60,318 nucleotides of DNA, from positions 1 through 60,318 of IMG/VR virus record IMGVR_UViG_3300043783_000122. One strand, written 5' to 3'. The DNA is from a virus. Shown here piece by piece: positions 40,790 to 48,197 of this stretch; positions within the stretch are counted from its first letter, which is position 1, and each line of letters begins with the position of its first letter. Made by a program: the position numbers and the translations under genes. The notes under the pieces are model-generated. The model saw only the letters and a program-made list of their open reading frames with translations. It had not been told where the DNA came from and did no database searches.

Positions 40790-41022
40790 CTCGGCGGGAG
40801 AGGCATCTCAACATCATTGCCAACTGGGGCAGCTTTGCGCTGCGTTCGCAGACGCTGAGATATGAATTTGACTGTTTGATCGCTCGTCGCGGGCTCAGCG
40901 CACTGAACGATGCGGCGGTGCGCGAGCTAGCCACGGCACTCGTTCGCGCGAGGGCTCGGCAGAACAGATACAATGCGGAGAATAAGAAAATTCGAGAGGA
41001 GCGAACGAAATGCACGCCATGA
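40786..41022 (+). CDS. Small helical basic protein
   Basis: This gene encodes 78 residues, helical and Arg-rich (ELATALVRARARQNRYNAEN), possibly nucleic-acid binding. Coupled to its neighbours. No family was recognised. Confidence 0.7.
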   Translation: MTRRERHLNIIANWGSFALRSQTLRYEFDCLIARRGLSALNDAAVRELATALVRARARQNRYNAENKKIREERTKCTP

Positions 41023-41324
41023 GCGCAGCGGTCTTAAAGGGTAATCGACCTGTTGCGCAGAATGATGCGCCGTTGCACGGGACAAAACTGCGCAAGACTT
41101 ACGACAGGCTCAAAGGAAAGCCAGGGTTGCTTGTGAAAGCGGGAAGGACGGGGCAGCTCTTCCAACTACGTGACACTTATGGACTCGACATTCGCGCGTT
41201 CAAAACCTCGCGGGCGAAAGGTAGAGGCTGGAAATCGCGCTGGTGTCTCGCCGGCGAGTACGTTGCAGGTGGAAGATATATTGATTATGTGGCCGAACGC
41301 TGGAAGGATAAAGAATGCCCATAA
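41010..41324 (+). CDS. Hypothetical small beta-rich protein
   Basis: This gene encodes 104 residues; basic, with KPGLLVKAGRTGQLFQLRDT and SRWCLAGEYVAGGRYIDYVA. It overlaps the previous gene by 13 bases and the next by 10. Function unknown. Confidence 0.7.
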   Translation: MHAMSAAVLKGNRPVAQNDAPLHGTKLRKTYDRLKGKPGLLVKAGRTGQLFQLRDTYGLDIRAFKTSRAKGRGWKSRWCLAGEYVAGGRYIDYVAERWKDKECP

Positions 41325-41605
41325 CCCAGGCCAGAATGCTGGCGATCATATCGGAGGCCCAGGCGCTCAGGGACGGCTGGCGGGATTTCGCCCTCGCACT
41401 CTCCGAGGTCGTGGCCAAGCGAGGGCAGCCCTATGGGCTCTCGCTCGCGGAGATCGCCACGCTCGTCGAGCGCAATGCGCTGCCGGCGACGCCAGCTCTA
41501 ACCGCAGAGCGCAACCACTTTGTCAAGCAGGGCAAGAGGAATGAGAAGAACGCGAAGAGCATGGCGCTCAAGCGGGGCGCAGCGAACGTGGAGCGAGCAA
41601 CATGA
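41315..41605 (+). CDS. Hypothetical protein with MPITQ N-terminus
   Basis: This gene encodes 96 residues, beginning MPITQARMLAIISEAQALRD, close to the N-terminus of the protein at 35332 (MPITQERMIDLLAESESAFD). The rest (YGLSLAEIATLVERNALPAT and a Lys-rich end) differs. Possibly two members of a small phage family. ATGA-coupled to the next gene. Confidence 0.72.
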   Translation: MPITQARMLAIISEAQALRDGWRDFALALSEVVAKRGQPYGLSLAEIATLVERNALPATPALTAERNHFVKQGKRNEKNAKSMALKRGAANVERAT

Positions 41606-41991
41606 GCGCCCTCGACTATCCCCCGCCAAGCCACGCCGCATTCATCTGGCACCGGGGCGACGCGCTCTGCATCGGGCTCCCGGACTACTCGGGGGGCGGG
41701 AGCGTCGGGCACACGCTCGTTATTCCGCTAGCCAAGCTCGCGGTCGCACGAGATAAGGCCGACCAGCGCGGGTGGCAAATATTGCTCGACGTTCTCTTCG
41801 CCCGGAAGCACGCGGGAGACGGGCCGAAGCTGGCCACGCCGAGCGAGCCCACCTCGCGGCAGCTAGAGGCCCTCCTCGCTGGGCATAAGATCGAAAGCTG
41901 GGCGGCGGACGGGCGAAGGAAGCTGGCCGGAGAGGACCTTTGGGAGTCGGATGTTGAAACAACGGAGGAGAGAAATGGCGAAGATCAGTAA
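41602..41991 (+). CDS. Hypothetical protein carrying a DLW motif
   Basis: This gene encodes 129 residues: a beta-rich N-terminal domain (AAFIWHRGDALCIGLPDYSG, HTLVIPLAKLAVARD) and an acidic tail with GEDLWESDVETTEE (110-123). The tail motif recurs in other early proteins. Overlaps the next gene by 17 bases. Confidence 0.73.
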   Translation: MSALDYPPPSHAAFIWHRGDALCIGLPDYSGGGSVGHTLVIPLAKLAVARDKADQRGWQILLDVLFARKHAGDGPKLATPSEPTSRQLEALLAGHKIESWAADGRRKLAGEDLWESDVETTEERNGEDQ

Positions 41992-42388
41992 TTTTCTATC
42001 AGTCACCTTCCACGTCGAGAGTCGCAAGCTCCCGACGGTGCTGGAGGTTGTGCGAGGCTCGGCGACGCTGGTGAGCGTGCTGCCGATGACGGAGGAGGTC
42101 AGCGCGCCGCGAGAGGCGAGTGAGGGCTCAAACGGCCAACGCTATCATGGCGGGAAGCGAGATAAGGGCATCTCGGGCGAGTCGCTCGTGCTCAAAGTGC
42201 TGGAACAGTACACAGGCCTCGCTACGTTCTCCCAATTCGCCCAAGCGTTCGAGGAGCACGGGTTTGCGAAGAACAGCGCGAGCCCGGCGCTCAGCATAGC
42301 AGTCGCGGCGCAGAAGGTCCGAGCGCTAGGCGGCGGGAGATATTGCCTGCCAGGGACGGTTATCAAACAGGGAGCGGACGTGCGATGA
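41975..42388 (+). CDS. Hypothetical protein with winged-helix-like C-terminus
   Basis: ATG 41975 after GGAGGAGAG gives 137 residues. The C-terminal half (GISGESLVLKVLEQYTGLAT, FSQFAQAFEEHGFAKNSASP, LGGGRYCLPG) reads like a small winged helix, with a Ser/Gly/Lys-rich linker before it. Could bind DNA; tentative. Confidence 0.72.
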   Translation: MAKISNFLSVTFHVESRKLPTVLEVVRGSATLVSVLPMTEEVSAPREASEGSNGQRYHGGKRDKGISGESLVLKVLEQYTGLATFSQFAQAFEEHGFAKNSASPALSIAVAAQKVRALGGGRYCLPGTVIKQGADVR

Positions 42389-42774
42389 CGAAATACACAC
42401 TTGCCATCGTGGGGGCGAAGTTCAGCCCGCCAGCGCAGGGCATTCTCAGCGTGCTCCCCACGAACGCGGCGCTCGTTGTCCGCCGCGAGCCCTCGAACGC
42501 GTATGATGAGAACGCTATGCAAGTTCTCGCTCCCACGGACGACTGGGCCAACGCTCCGGGCGTGGCCAAGCTCGACGAGGCGTGCGCTGGCTATGGCCAT
42601 AGCGGAGACGACGTGCTGGCCAAGCCCGAGTGGCACCTGGGATACATCCCGCGCCAGGACGCGCTCTTGCTCGCCCCCAGGATGGACAAGGCGGAAGTGC
42701 GCGAGGTGCCGGGCGTTCTCACATGGAGCGCCGAGGGCGCCCCGAGGGTGCAATTCGAGGTCGCGGAGGGCTAG
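42385..42774 (+). CDS. HIRAN domain protein
   Basis: This protein has 129 residues, one domain: LAIVGAKFSPPAQGILSVLP, then VVRREPSNAYDENAMQVLAP and WHLGYIPRQDALLLAPRMD. This is the HIRAN fold, which binds 3' DNA ends at stalled forks or damaged DNA. Stand-alone HIRAN proteins occur in phage replication regions. ATGA-coupled to the gene before. Confidence 0.85.
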   Translation: MTKYTLAIVGAKFSPPAQGILSVLPTNAALVVRREPSNAYDENAMQVLAPTDDWANAPGVAKLDEACAGYGHSGDDVLAKPEWHLGYIPRQDALLLAPRMDKAEVREVPGVLTWSAEGAPRVQFEVAEG

Positions 42775-42778
42775 CACG

Positions 42779-42973
42779 ATGATGCGACGGAAACATAGGC
42801 TGTATATCGATGTGACATACAGCACGAAGCAAACGAGGCGGGACGCAGCGAAGGGACTGCAGCTATTTCTGGACACTAATCTGGATATAGCCAAGCAGCC
42901 AGTGTGGGCTATTGATCCTGTCTCGTATATTGATAAACTCAAGATCGTGGAGAGCCCGTATGCTCAAAGGTGA
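42779..42973 (+). CDS. Small hypothetical protein (64 residues)
   Basis: The start at 42779 follows GGAGG. The peptide has RLYIDVTYSTKQTRRDAAKG, LQLFLDTNLDIAKQPVWAID and a short end: a beta-alpha-beta outline. It overlaps the next gene by 14 bases. Unknown function. Confidence 0.7.
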   Translation: MMRRKHRLYIDVTYSTKQTRRDAAKGLQLFLDTNLDIAKQPVWAIDPVSYIDKLKIVESPYAQR

Positions 42974-43235
42974 TGAACTATACGCGCAGATGACCACACT
43001 CAAGGCCCGATACCAGCGGGCGATGGAGAGGCACGATCTGGGCGCAGCCCTCGGCGCGCGGGACGATGCGGCCAAGCTGCTCTGTGCGAACTTCGCCAAT
43101 GTCGTGGCCGCGCTCGAACTCTGGGCCTTCCCGCTCTCGCACGGGGCGTTGCCGGACGAACAGTACGCTCGCTGCCCGACTCCGCTGGACCCGAGTGGAG
43201 ATGGTTCGTATCGCGGGCCGGACGGGGCGAGATGA
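42960..43235 (+). CDS. Small helical hypothetical protein
   Basis: ATG 42960 gives 91 residues, mostly helical (ELYAQMTTLKARYQRAMERH, ANVVAALELWAFPL), ending in a Gly/Pro/Asp-rich tail. Coupled to the next gene. No family was recognised. Confidence 0.7.
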   Translation: MLKGDELYAQMTTLKARYQRAMERHDLGAALGARDDAAKLLCANFANVVAALELWAFPLSHGALPDEQYARCPTPLDPSGDGSYRGPDGAR

Positions 43236-43666
43236 TGCGCTACGACGATCCCGTGCGGCCGCAGAGTATCGGCGCAGACGCCAGCCCGATGCAGACCAAT
43301 GGCTCCCCCCTCCCTGTGGTGACGCTCATCCGGCCGATGGAGAGCGAGGGCAGCGCGCGTTATCGTTGCACGCGGGGCTGCGAGAAGCTAGACCGCCTCG
43401 GCGAGCCCGAAGAGGGAATGGAGGAGTGCGCCGGGTGCGAGGTCACGCGAGACACGCGATGGGGCTGGCTGGCCTGCATTCACGCACATCGCGAGGGCTC
43501 CAGGTTTGGCTATCACACCGCCTGGATCAGTAGCCTGGAAGAATTCAGCGCTGCGTACCTCGCCGATCCGGAGGCCGCGCTGGCGAAGTGGTTCAAATAC
43601 TTCGGCCCCGAGGCGAGGAAGCCCATTCCGCGCGAGGTGGCGCCAGATCTCTGGGGGTCCGAATGA
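43232..43666 (+). CDS. Hypothetical protein with cysteine motif and C-terminal DLW motif
   Basis: This gene encodes 144 residues. RYRCTRGCEKLD and EECAGCEVTRDTRWGW give a possible four-cysteine metal site. The protein ends EVAPDLWGSE, the DLW-type motif at the very C-terminus. Coupled on both sides. Confidence 0.73.
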   Translation: MMRYDDPVRPQSIGADASPMQTNGSPLPVVTLIRPMESEGSARYRCTRGCEKLDRLGEPEEGMEECAGCEVTRDTRWGWLACIHAHREGSRFGYHTAWISSLEEFSAAYLADPEAALAKWFKYFGPEARKPIPREVAPDLWGSE

Positions 43667-43785
43667 TGTGGTCGCTCTTGGAGATACCGGAGATCGCGGG
43701 CTTCGCCGTTGGCATTCTCATTGGAATAGGACTCGGTTTTGCTGGTGGAGTGTGCGTGACGCTAGCACTGATGGCGGTGATATGA
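43663..43785 (+). CDS. 40-residue membrane peptide
   Basis: ATG 43663 overlaps the upstream stop. The peptide has one long hydrophobic helix (IAGFAVGILIGIGLGFAGGV...). It is the last gene of this operon before palindromic element B. Confidence 0.7.
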   Translation: MMWSLLEIPEIAGFAVGILIGIGLGFAGGVCVTLALMAVI

Positions 43786-43797
43786 CGGGGCGGGCTA

Positions 43798-43827
43798 GGC
43801 CCATGGGTTGCCTACGCAACACGGCCC
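43798..43827. repeat. Palindromic element, copy B
   Basis: The core GGCCCATG...ACACGGCCC has a centre GTTGC-CTAC-GCAAC (43807-43820). Outer arms GGGGCGGGC (43787-43795) and the CCACGCCCC end (43831-43839) extend the pairing. It matches copy C at 26 of 30 core positions. It lies between two operons and directly before a promoter-like site. Confidence 0.72.
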
Positions 43828-43842
43828 ACGCCACGCCCCCCA

Positions 43843-43871
43843 TTGCACCCATGGGCACGCCATGCTATCAC
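43843..43871 (+). promoter_or_regulatory. Rightward promoter after element B
   Basis: TTGCAC (43843-43848), 17 bases, TATCAC (43866-43871), TGC before the -10. It precedes the gene at 43896 by 25 bases. Confidence 0.5.
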
Positions 43872-43895
43872 ATTGGGCATCGGAGGGACGGCCTA

Positions 43896-44414
43896 GTGGC
43901 GAAGATCAACATCTTGGGCTTCTCGATCGACGTGCCCACCACATATAGCGCCGGCCATCCTTGCACGGCCAGTGAGGCCGAGGTGCTCAATCGCATTCTC
44001 ACCCGGACCATCGCCAAGGGGCTCTACAAGACGCTGGTCACAGGGCTGGCTCTTCGCCACGCCGAATCGTTCGACGGCCTGAGTAGCGACGAAGAGCGCA
44101 GCGAGGTCCGGGCGCTCGCGCAGGGCTTCATAGAGCGATTCACACTCGGGTTCTCCCAGGGCCACGAGCGCCTCGCGGCGGTGGAGGTAGAGGCGAGGCG
44201 GATCGCCATGGCCGTGCTTGAGGCCGCGCTCTATCGCCGGGGGCAGAAGCTGGGCGAGCTGCACGAACAAGAGCGAGAGGACAAAATTCGTGAATTGATG
44301 CTCTCCGCAAACGTGCGACGAGAGGCCGAGACGCGAGTGGACGGCGCTCGCGCCCTCGCCGGCGCGGCACACGAGGAGCTCTTGGCGAGCATCGCAGGAG
44401 GCGACGATGTTTAG
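43896..44414 (+). CDS. Conserved phage protein (IDVPxxYxxGH family)
   Basis: GTG 43896 follows GGAGG (43882-43886), giving 172 residues. FSIDVPTTYSAGHPCTASEA followed by EVLNRILTRTIAKGL resembles a widespread phage protein of unknown role that reads IDVPxxYxxGHxLTAxEAxALN. A long helical C-terminal part follows. An ATG at 43784 would read through element B and is not preferred. Confidence 0.72.
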   Translation: MAKINILGFSIDVPTTYSAGHPCTASEAEVLNRILTRTIAKGLYKTLVTGLALRHAESFDGLSSDEERSEVRALAQGFIERFTLGFSQGHERLAAVEVEARRIAMAVLEAALYRRGQKLGELHEQEREDKIRELMLSANVRREAETRVDGARALAGAAHEELLASIAGGDDV

Positions 44415-44721
44415 AGTCGGGCAGAAGGTGGTCTGTGTCGATGCAGAGACGCTCTTTCCGCATAGACTAGGAACTGGGTCATTCCAGATCGATGAGGCGC
44501 TAGTCAATGGCGCGATTTATACAGTAAGACGAGATTTCATTGACCATGAAGGTGATCGTATTCTCTGGCTGGAGGAGGTCAAACGTAACGAGCGCGCAAA
44601 GACATTCTGGGGTCCAGATGCTGGATATGGCGCTTGGCGCTTCCGCCCCCTCGTCGAGCGCAAAACGTCAATCGAAATCTTCGAGCGCATGTTGACGCCG
44701 GACTTGGAGCGGGTGAGATGA
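44407..44721 (+). CDS. Hypothetical beta-barrel-like phage protein
   Basis: This gene encodes 104 residues: FRVGQKVVCVDAETLFPH, then NGAIYTVRRDF, RILWLEEV, and WRFRPLVERKTSIEIFERML. This short pattern (VGxKVVCVD ... YTV ... FRPLVExxT) is common in phages of alphaproteobacteria as I recall; function unknown. Confidence 0.78.
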   Translation: MFRVGQKVVCVDAETLFPHRLGTGSFQIDEALVNGAIYTVRRDFIDHEGDRILWLEEVKRNERAKTFWGPDAGYGAWRFRPLVERKTSIEIFERMLTPDLERVR

Positions 44722-44930
44722 GGGCACCAGGGTCTCGGACGAGGATGGATGCCCTTCGTGCGGAGCTAGCGCAAGTCTGGCTCGCCCCGCACTTCGACGC
44801 CCAGCGCGCGGCTAGCATCTATGCAGCGCTCGCCTGCGAGCTCCATGTCCTCGGCCGCCGGCCGCAGTACGACATCGGGCGACAGGGTTTCCAGTTCAAG
44901 CGAAGGAGCGAACGCCTTGGGCGCCGCTGA
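44718..44930 (+). CDS. Small hypothetical protein (70 residues)
   Basis: ATGA-coupled. A basic helical protein with RMDALRAELAQVWLAPHFDA and a basic end (QFKRRSERLGRR). No family was recognised. Confidence 0.65.
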   Translation: MRAPGSRTRMDALRAELAQVWLAPHFDAQRAASIYAALACELHVLGRRPQYDIGRQGFQFKRRSERLGRR

Positions 44931-44937
44931 GCAGGAC

Positions 44938-45138
44938 ATGATCTATTCAGCCGCTCGCGCCACGTTCGGCCTAGTCGTCCGTGGGGACGCCAAACGCTTG
45001 CGCGCCGCTCGCACCGTGCTAGTGGCGAGCGATGCTAGCCTCGTCGATCTAGCGGTGTTGGGACCTGATAGGAGCGGCCAAGTCTGGCTCGTCCGGAAGG
45101 ATGCCCTCAGGCGACATCTGTTGAGTGATGCAATATGA
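44938..45138 (+). CDS. Small hypothetical protein (66 residues)
   Basis: ATG 44938 with AGGA is chosen. A TTG at 44917 behind AAGGAG is also possible and would add seven residues. The peptide has YSAARATFGLVVRGDAKRLR and a beta-rich end. Unknown function. Confidence 0.65.
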   Translation: MIYSAARATFGLVVRGDAKRLRAARTVLVASDASLVDLAVLGPDRSGQVWLVRKDALRRHLLSDAI

Positions 45139-45317
45139 AACGAGGAATGCGAAAGGTAATACCACTCTGCCCGCTTCAAATACCGCTAAGACAGTATCTC
45201 GTTAACCGCGAGTATATCTTGCTATCGCAGATAGTTGCAATCAAGGCGGCTATAATACGGGCAGAGCAGGAGTTGCAAACTATAGATAAGATGAGGCAAA
45301 ATGCCCAAAGTTCCTGA
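45135..45317 (+). CDS. Small hypothetical protein (60 residues)
   Basis: ATGA-coupled. A basic N-terminus is followed by a helix (SQIVAIKAAIIRAEQELQTI). Its A+T content is higher than its neighbours'. No family was recognised. Confidence 0.65.
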   Translation: MKRGMRKVIPLCPLQIPLRQYLVNREYILLSQIVAIKAAIIRAEQELQTIDKMRQNAQSS

Positions 45318-45519
45318 AAAGACGCGGCGAGTGCACATCCTCTTATACGAGAACGACTGGCAGACGCTGGGCTCGCTCTACGGAGATACCGTGAAGCGAG
45401 GCCAGGTCATCCGGGCGCTCGTTCGCGCGCACGTCAGGGGCATCAGGGCGAGGGTGGAGCAGCGCTCGGCGAGCGTGGCGAGCGAGCCCGAAGGGGCGCA
45501 AGCGGAGGAACTGGAATGA
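45301..45519 (+). CDS. Ribbon-helix-helix-like DNA-binding protein
   Basis: This protein has 72 residues. RRVHILLYENDWQTLGSLYG then VKRGQVIRALVRAHVRGIRA fits a strand followed by two helices as in Arc/MetJ-type regulators, with an acidic tail. A phage transcription regulator is the natural guess; target unknown. Confidence 0.7.
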   Translation: MPKVPEKTRRVHILLYENDWQTLGSLYGDTVKRGQVIRALVRAHVRGIRARVEQRSASVASEPEGAQAEELE

Positions 45520-45776
45520 GCGAAACACAAACGTCGCCCTTGGCCGAGGCCAGTGAGGTCTCGCTCGACGAATTCTTCTCCAGGCGTCCCCCGTTCGACG
45601 GAGTGGCGCTCAGCGCCATGGTGGCCGAATTCCGGCGAATGCGAGTGAAGTGGCAGTCGGGCGAGGGAGGGGCGAGCGCCAAGAAGGCGCCCAGAGCGGC
45701 CAAGGGCAAGCCCAGTGCGATACCGCTTGGCGCGGACGACCTCTGGGCTTCGGAGCCCGATGAGGCCCCCAAGTGA
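45516..45776 (+). CDS. Hypothetical protein ending in a DLW motif
   Basis: This gene encodes 86 residues. SLDEFFSRRPPFDGVALSAM, then AEFRRMRVKWQ form a helical domain. A basic Lys/Ala linker leads to GADDLWASEPDEAPK, nearly the same as ADDLWSGDS in the AAA+ ATPase. Coupled to both neighbours. Confidence 0.75.
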   Translation: MSETQTSPLAEASEVSLDEFFSRRPPFDGVALSAMVAEFRRMRVKWQSGEGGASAKKAPRAAKGKPSAIPLGADDLWASEPDEAPK

Positions 45777-46717
45777 GCTGGCCTGAGAACACAGCATTCT
45801 CTCCCTTGCTGCCCGATATGCAGCTTGCGGTCGATAGTACATCGCTCGGAGCAATGAAGACCTGCGCGAAGTTCTATGAACTCTCAATCATTCGCGGCTG
45901 GACCAGTAAGAAGAAGAATATTCATCTGGAGTTCGGCTTAGCCCTTCATGGTGGGAGAGAGCGGTATTACCATCTCCGTGCCGAGGGATCGGACCACAAC
46001 TATGCTGTGTGCTGCGCGCTCAAATACGTGCTGCACTATTCCTGGGACTTCGAGCTCGATCGGCCCAAGGCGGTCTTTTCAGAGGACACTTATAAAAATC
46101 GCTTCACGCTCGCTCGCACAATGGTCTGGTATCTCGATCATTGGGAGAATGATCCACTGGAGACGATAATCCTGGCCAACGGCAAGCCAGCGGTGGAGCT
46201 CTCCTTTCAAGTTCCTCTTGGCCTGAAAACCCAGACGACGGGGGAGGACTATACGCTCTGCGGCCACTTGGACCGTGCAGTGGGGTTTCAAGAGGCCAAC
46301 TGGGGCAGTGATCTTAAGAGCACGAAGAACTCGCTGGACAGTTATTATTTCGCCAATTTTACGCCGGATAATCAGATGAGCACGTATTCGTTCGCGGGCA
46401 AGATCATTTTCTCGGAGCCCTTGAAGGGCATCATCCTCGACGCCGCGCAGGTTGGCGTGGGGTTTTCTCGCTTTGCCCGTGGCCTTGTCCATCGCACCAG
46501 CGCCCAACTCGATGAATGGCACAGAGGGGTGAAGGTCTTGCTGGCGCAATTCGAGCAATACGCGCGGGCACAGTTCTGGCCGATGAATGAGAAGGCGTGC
46601 TATAACTGTCAGTATCGCTCGATATGCAGCCACTCGCCTCAGGTACGCGAGAAGTGGCTAGCGGCGGACTTCGTTAAGAGGCTGTGGAATCCGCTCGTGG
46701 CTCGTGGGGATATCTAG
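45773..46717 (+). CDS. PD-(D/E)XK nuclease of the RecB/Cas4 type
   Basis: GTG 45773 overlaps the previous stop (GTGA), giving 314 residues. Core: SLGAMKTCAKFYELSIIRGW, a helix FGLALHGGRERYYHL, then YTLCGHLDRAVGF, WGSDLKSTKNSLDSYYFANF and FTPDNQMSTYSFAGKIIF. Candidate catalytic residues are Asp in GHLDR and Asp/Lys in SDLKST. The C-terminus has CYNCQYRSIC, part of the Cys cluster often holding an Fe-S centre. It lies next to the Sak4-like ATPase, so it probably makes ends for recombination. Confidence 0.85.
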   Translation: MSWPENTAFSPLLPDMQLAVDSTSLGAMKTCAKFYELSIIRGWTSKKKNIHLEFGLALHGGRERYYHLRAEGSDHNYAVCCALKYVLHYSWDFELDRPKAVFSEDTYKNRFTLARTMVWYLDHWENDPLETIILANGKPAVELSFQVPLGLKTQTTGEDYTLCGHLDRAVGFQEANWGSDLKSTKNSLDSYYFANFTPDNQMSTYSFAGKIIFSEPLKGIILDAAQVGVGFSRFARGLVHRTSAQLDEWHRGVKVLLAQFEQYARAQFWPMNEKACYNCQYRSICSHSPQVREKWLAADFVKRLWNPLVARGDI

Positions 46718-46728
46718 GGGAGATCGTG

Positions 46729-46878
46729 ATGATTACAGGATGGATTATCTGTACTCTCGTCGGCGCCATCTGCGGATGGCAACTCGCGAAATATAAATAT
46801 AGTGTTTGGTGGTGCCTCGCGCTATTCCCCATTGGAATGGGGATAGTTGCAGTCACACTCGGCTTGGGGGCTCCATGA
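46729..46878 (+). CDS. 49-residue membrane protein
   Basis: ATG 46729 after GGGGAG encodes two hydrophobic stretches (MITGWIICTLVGAICGWQLA; WWCLALFPIGMGIVAVTLGL). ATGA-coupled to the Sak4-like gene. Function unknown. Confidence 0.72.
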   Translation: MITGWIICTLVGAICGWQLAKYKYSVWWCLALFPIGMGIVAVTLGLGAP

Positions 46879-47675
46879 TTTCACCCGTCAAGCTCCTCGT
46901 CTGCGCAGAGTCCGGTAGCGGCAAGACCGGGGCGCTAGCCAGTCTGGCCGCAGCAGGCTACAATCTCCGCATCATCGATTTGGACAACAACTCCAGGGTG
47001 CTCGCGAGCCTGCTGACCGACCCTGAGTCGCCCTATGTCAAGGCGAACGCCAAGGTGGCCGAGAGGCTCCAGAGCGTCATCGGGCTGAGCGAAAAGCGCA
47101 TCGCCACCGGCGGCAAGCTCGGAATGCAAAAGGCCGAGGTCTGGAGCAAGGCTTGCGGGCTCTTGGAGAAGTGGAAGGACGGCGAGCGGGACTTCGGGAG
47201 CATCACCACCTGGACGACGCAGGAGGTGCTCGTGGTCGATAGCTTCACGCGCCTCGGGGAAAGCGCCATGAGGTTCATTCAGGCGATGAATGGGCGACTG
47301 AACGCCCATCCGTATCAGAGCGACTATGGCGAGGCCCAGGGGCTCGTCAAGTCGTTTCTGGAAATCGTCTCGGACCCAGAGGTGAAGTGCAATGTCATCT
47401 TGAATTGCCACATCCAGAGCGTTGAGGACACCGATGGCGTCAATCGGGACTTCCCAAAGGCTCCGGGCAAAGCGATTGCCAAGGACATCGCGACGTACTT
47501 TGGCTCGCTCTTGCATATCACCAAGACCGGCGTGGGGACGAATGTCAAGCGCGTGCTGAAGACCGTTCCGGCCGGGACGCTCGGAGTGAAGAATACCGCG
47601 CCCTTCCGTGTACTCCCCGAGTACCCTATTGAAACCGGCTTGGCCAGCTATTTCGCGGCCGTTAGAGGAGAATGA
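46875..47675 (+). CDS. Sak4-like RecA-fold ATPase (AAA_24)
   Basis: This protein has 266 residues. Walker A: VCAESGSGKTGAL (about 9-21). A strand RIIDLDNN follows, then Walker B VLVVDSFTRLG near residue 120 and a sensor-like strand NVILNCHIQS. These are marks of the Sak4/AAA_24 ATPases, which assist single-strand annealing with a phage SSB. The neighbours are a nuclease and a DUF669-like candidate, as is usual for this recombination module. Confidence 0.86.
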   Translation: MISPVKLLVCAESGSGKTGALASLAAAGYNLRIIDLDNNSRVLASLLTDPESPYVKANAKVAERLQSVIGLSEKRIATGGKLGMQKAEVWSKACGLLEKWKDGERDFGSITTWTTQEVLVVDSFTRLGESAMRFIQAMNGRLNAHPYQSDYGEAQGLVKSFLEIVSDPEVKCNVILNCHIQSVEDTDGVNRDFPKAPGKAIAKDIATYFGSLLHITKTGVGTNVKRVLKTVPAGTLGVKNTAPFRVLPEYPIETGLASYFAAVRGE

Positions 47676-47676
47676 A

Positions 47677-48123
47677 ATGAGGAAACTTCAGTTAGCATTA
47701 CTCGCGAGCGCGGCCCTCTTCCTGGCCTCGCCAGCACAGGCGCAATACTACCAATGTGGACTAAATCAGGTCTGTGCTCTTTCCAGCATTATAGTAACCA
47801 ACACTTGCTGCACAATAAGCTCCGACGACTCCTATGCCGCCATGGTCGCCTCGTGGGCGGTGTCGCTGCAGCTTCGCGGGTGGCTTTCCAAGGATGAGGA
47901 CAAGCTCACGCGAGAGGATGTGAAGGATCGACAGGAGAAGCTCAAAGTTCTCTGCGACTGGATCAAGACGGTCGAGAATCATGTGTACGCACAGGCGTAC
48001 ACACAGTGGGCACAGAGTATGGCAATCAAGCTCAACTCGGCCAGCAACAGGCTGGATCATAATGAGATCGCCAGCGCGCTCTTGCTCCACGGCCTTCCGG
48101 CGCTGCCAGACGGAGCGAAGTAA
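47677..48123 (+). CDS. Exported protein inside the recombination cluster
   Basis: This protein has 148 residues. A clear signal peptide, MRKLQLALLASAALFLASPA then AQA-Q, precedes a mature part with five cysteines (YQCGLNQVCALS, NTCCTISS, KVLCDWI) and a helical remainder. It is odd among replication genes. It may be an envelope-acting early protein, for example in superinfection exclusion, but this is a guess. Confidence 0.75.
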   Translation: MRKLQLALLASAALFLASPAQAQYYQCGLNQVCALSSIIVTNTCCTISSDDSYAAMVASWAVSLQLRGWLSKDEDKLTREDVKDRQEKLKVLCDWIKTVENHVYAQAYTQWAQSMAIKLNSASNRLDHNEIASALLLHGLPALPDGAK

Positions 48124-48176
48124 TTCAGCGCGAACGAGCGCTGAAAGAGGGCAGCACGGTGCCCATTCCCCCGTGC
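48124..48176. terminator. Two hairpins after the exported protein gene
   Basis: TTCAGCGC-GAACGA-GCGCTGAA (48124-48145) begins directly after the stop. A second stem GCACGG/CCGTGC spans 48154-48176. Neither has a T-run. They may end or process the message. Confidence 0.5.
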
Positions 48177-48197
48177 GAACACATGGAGAGAAGAGAG

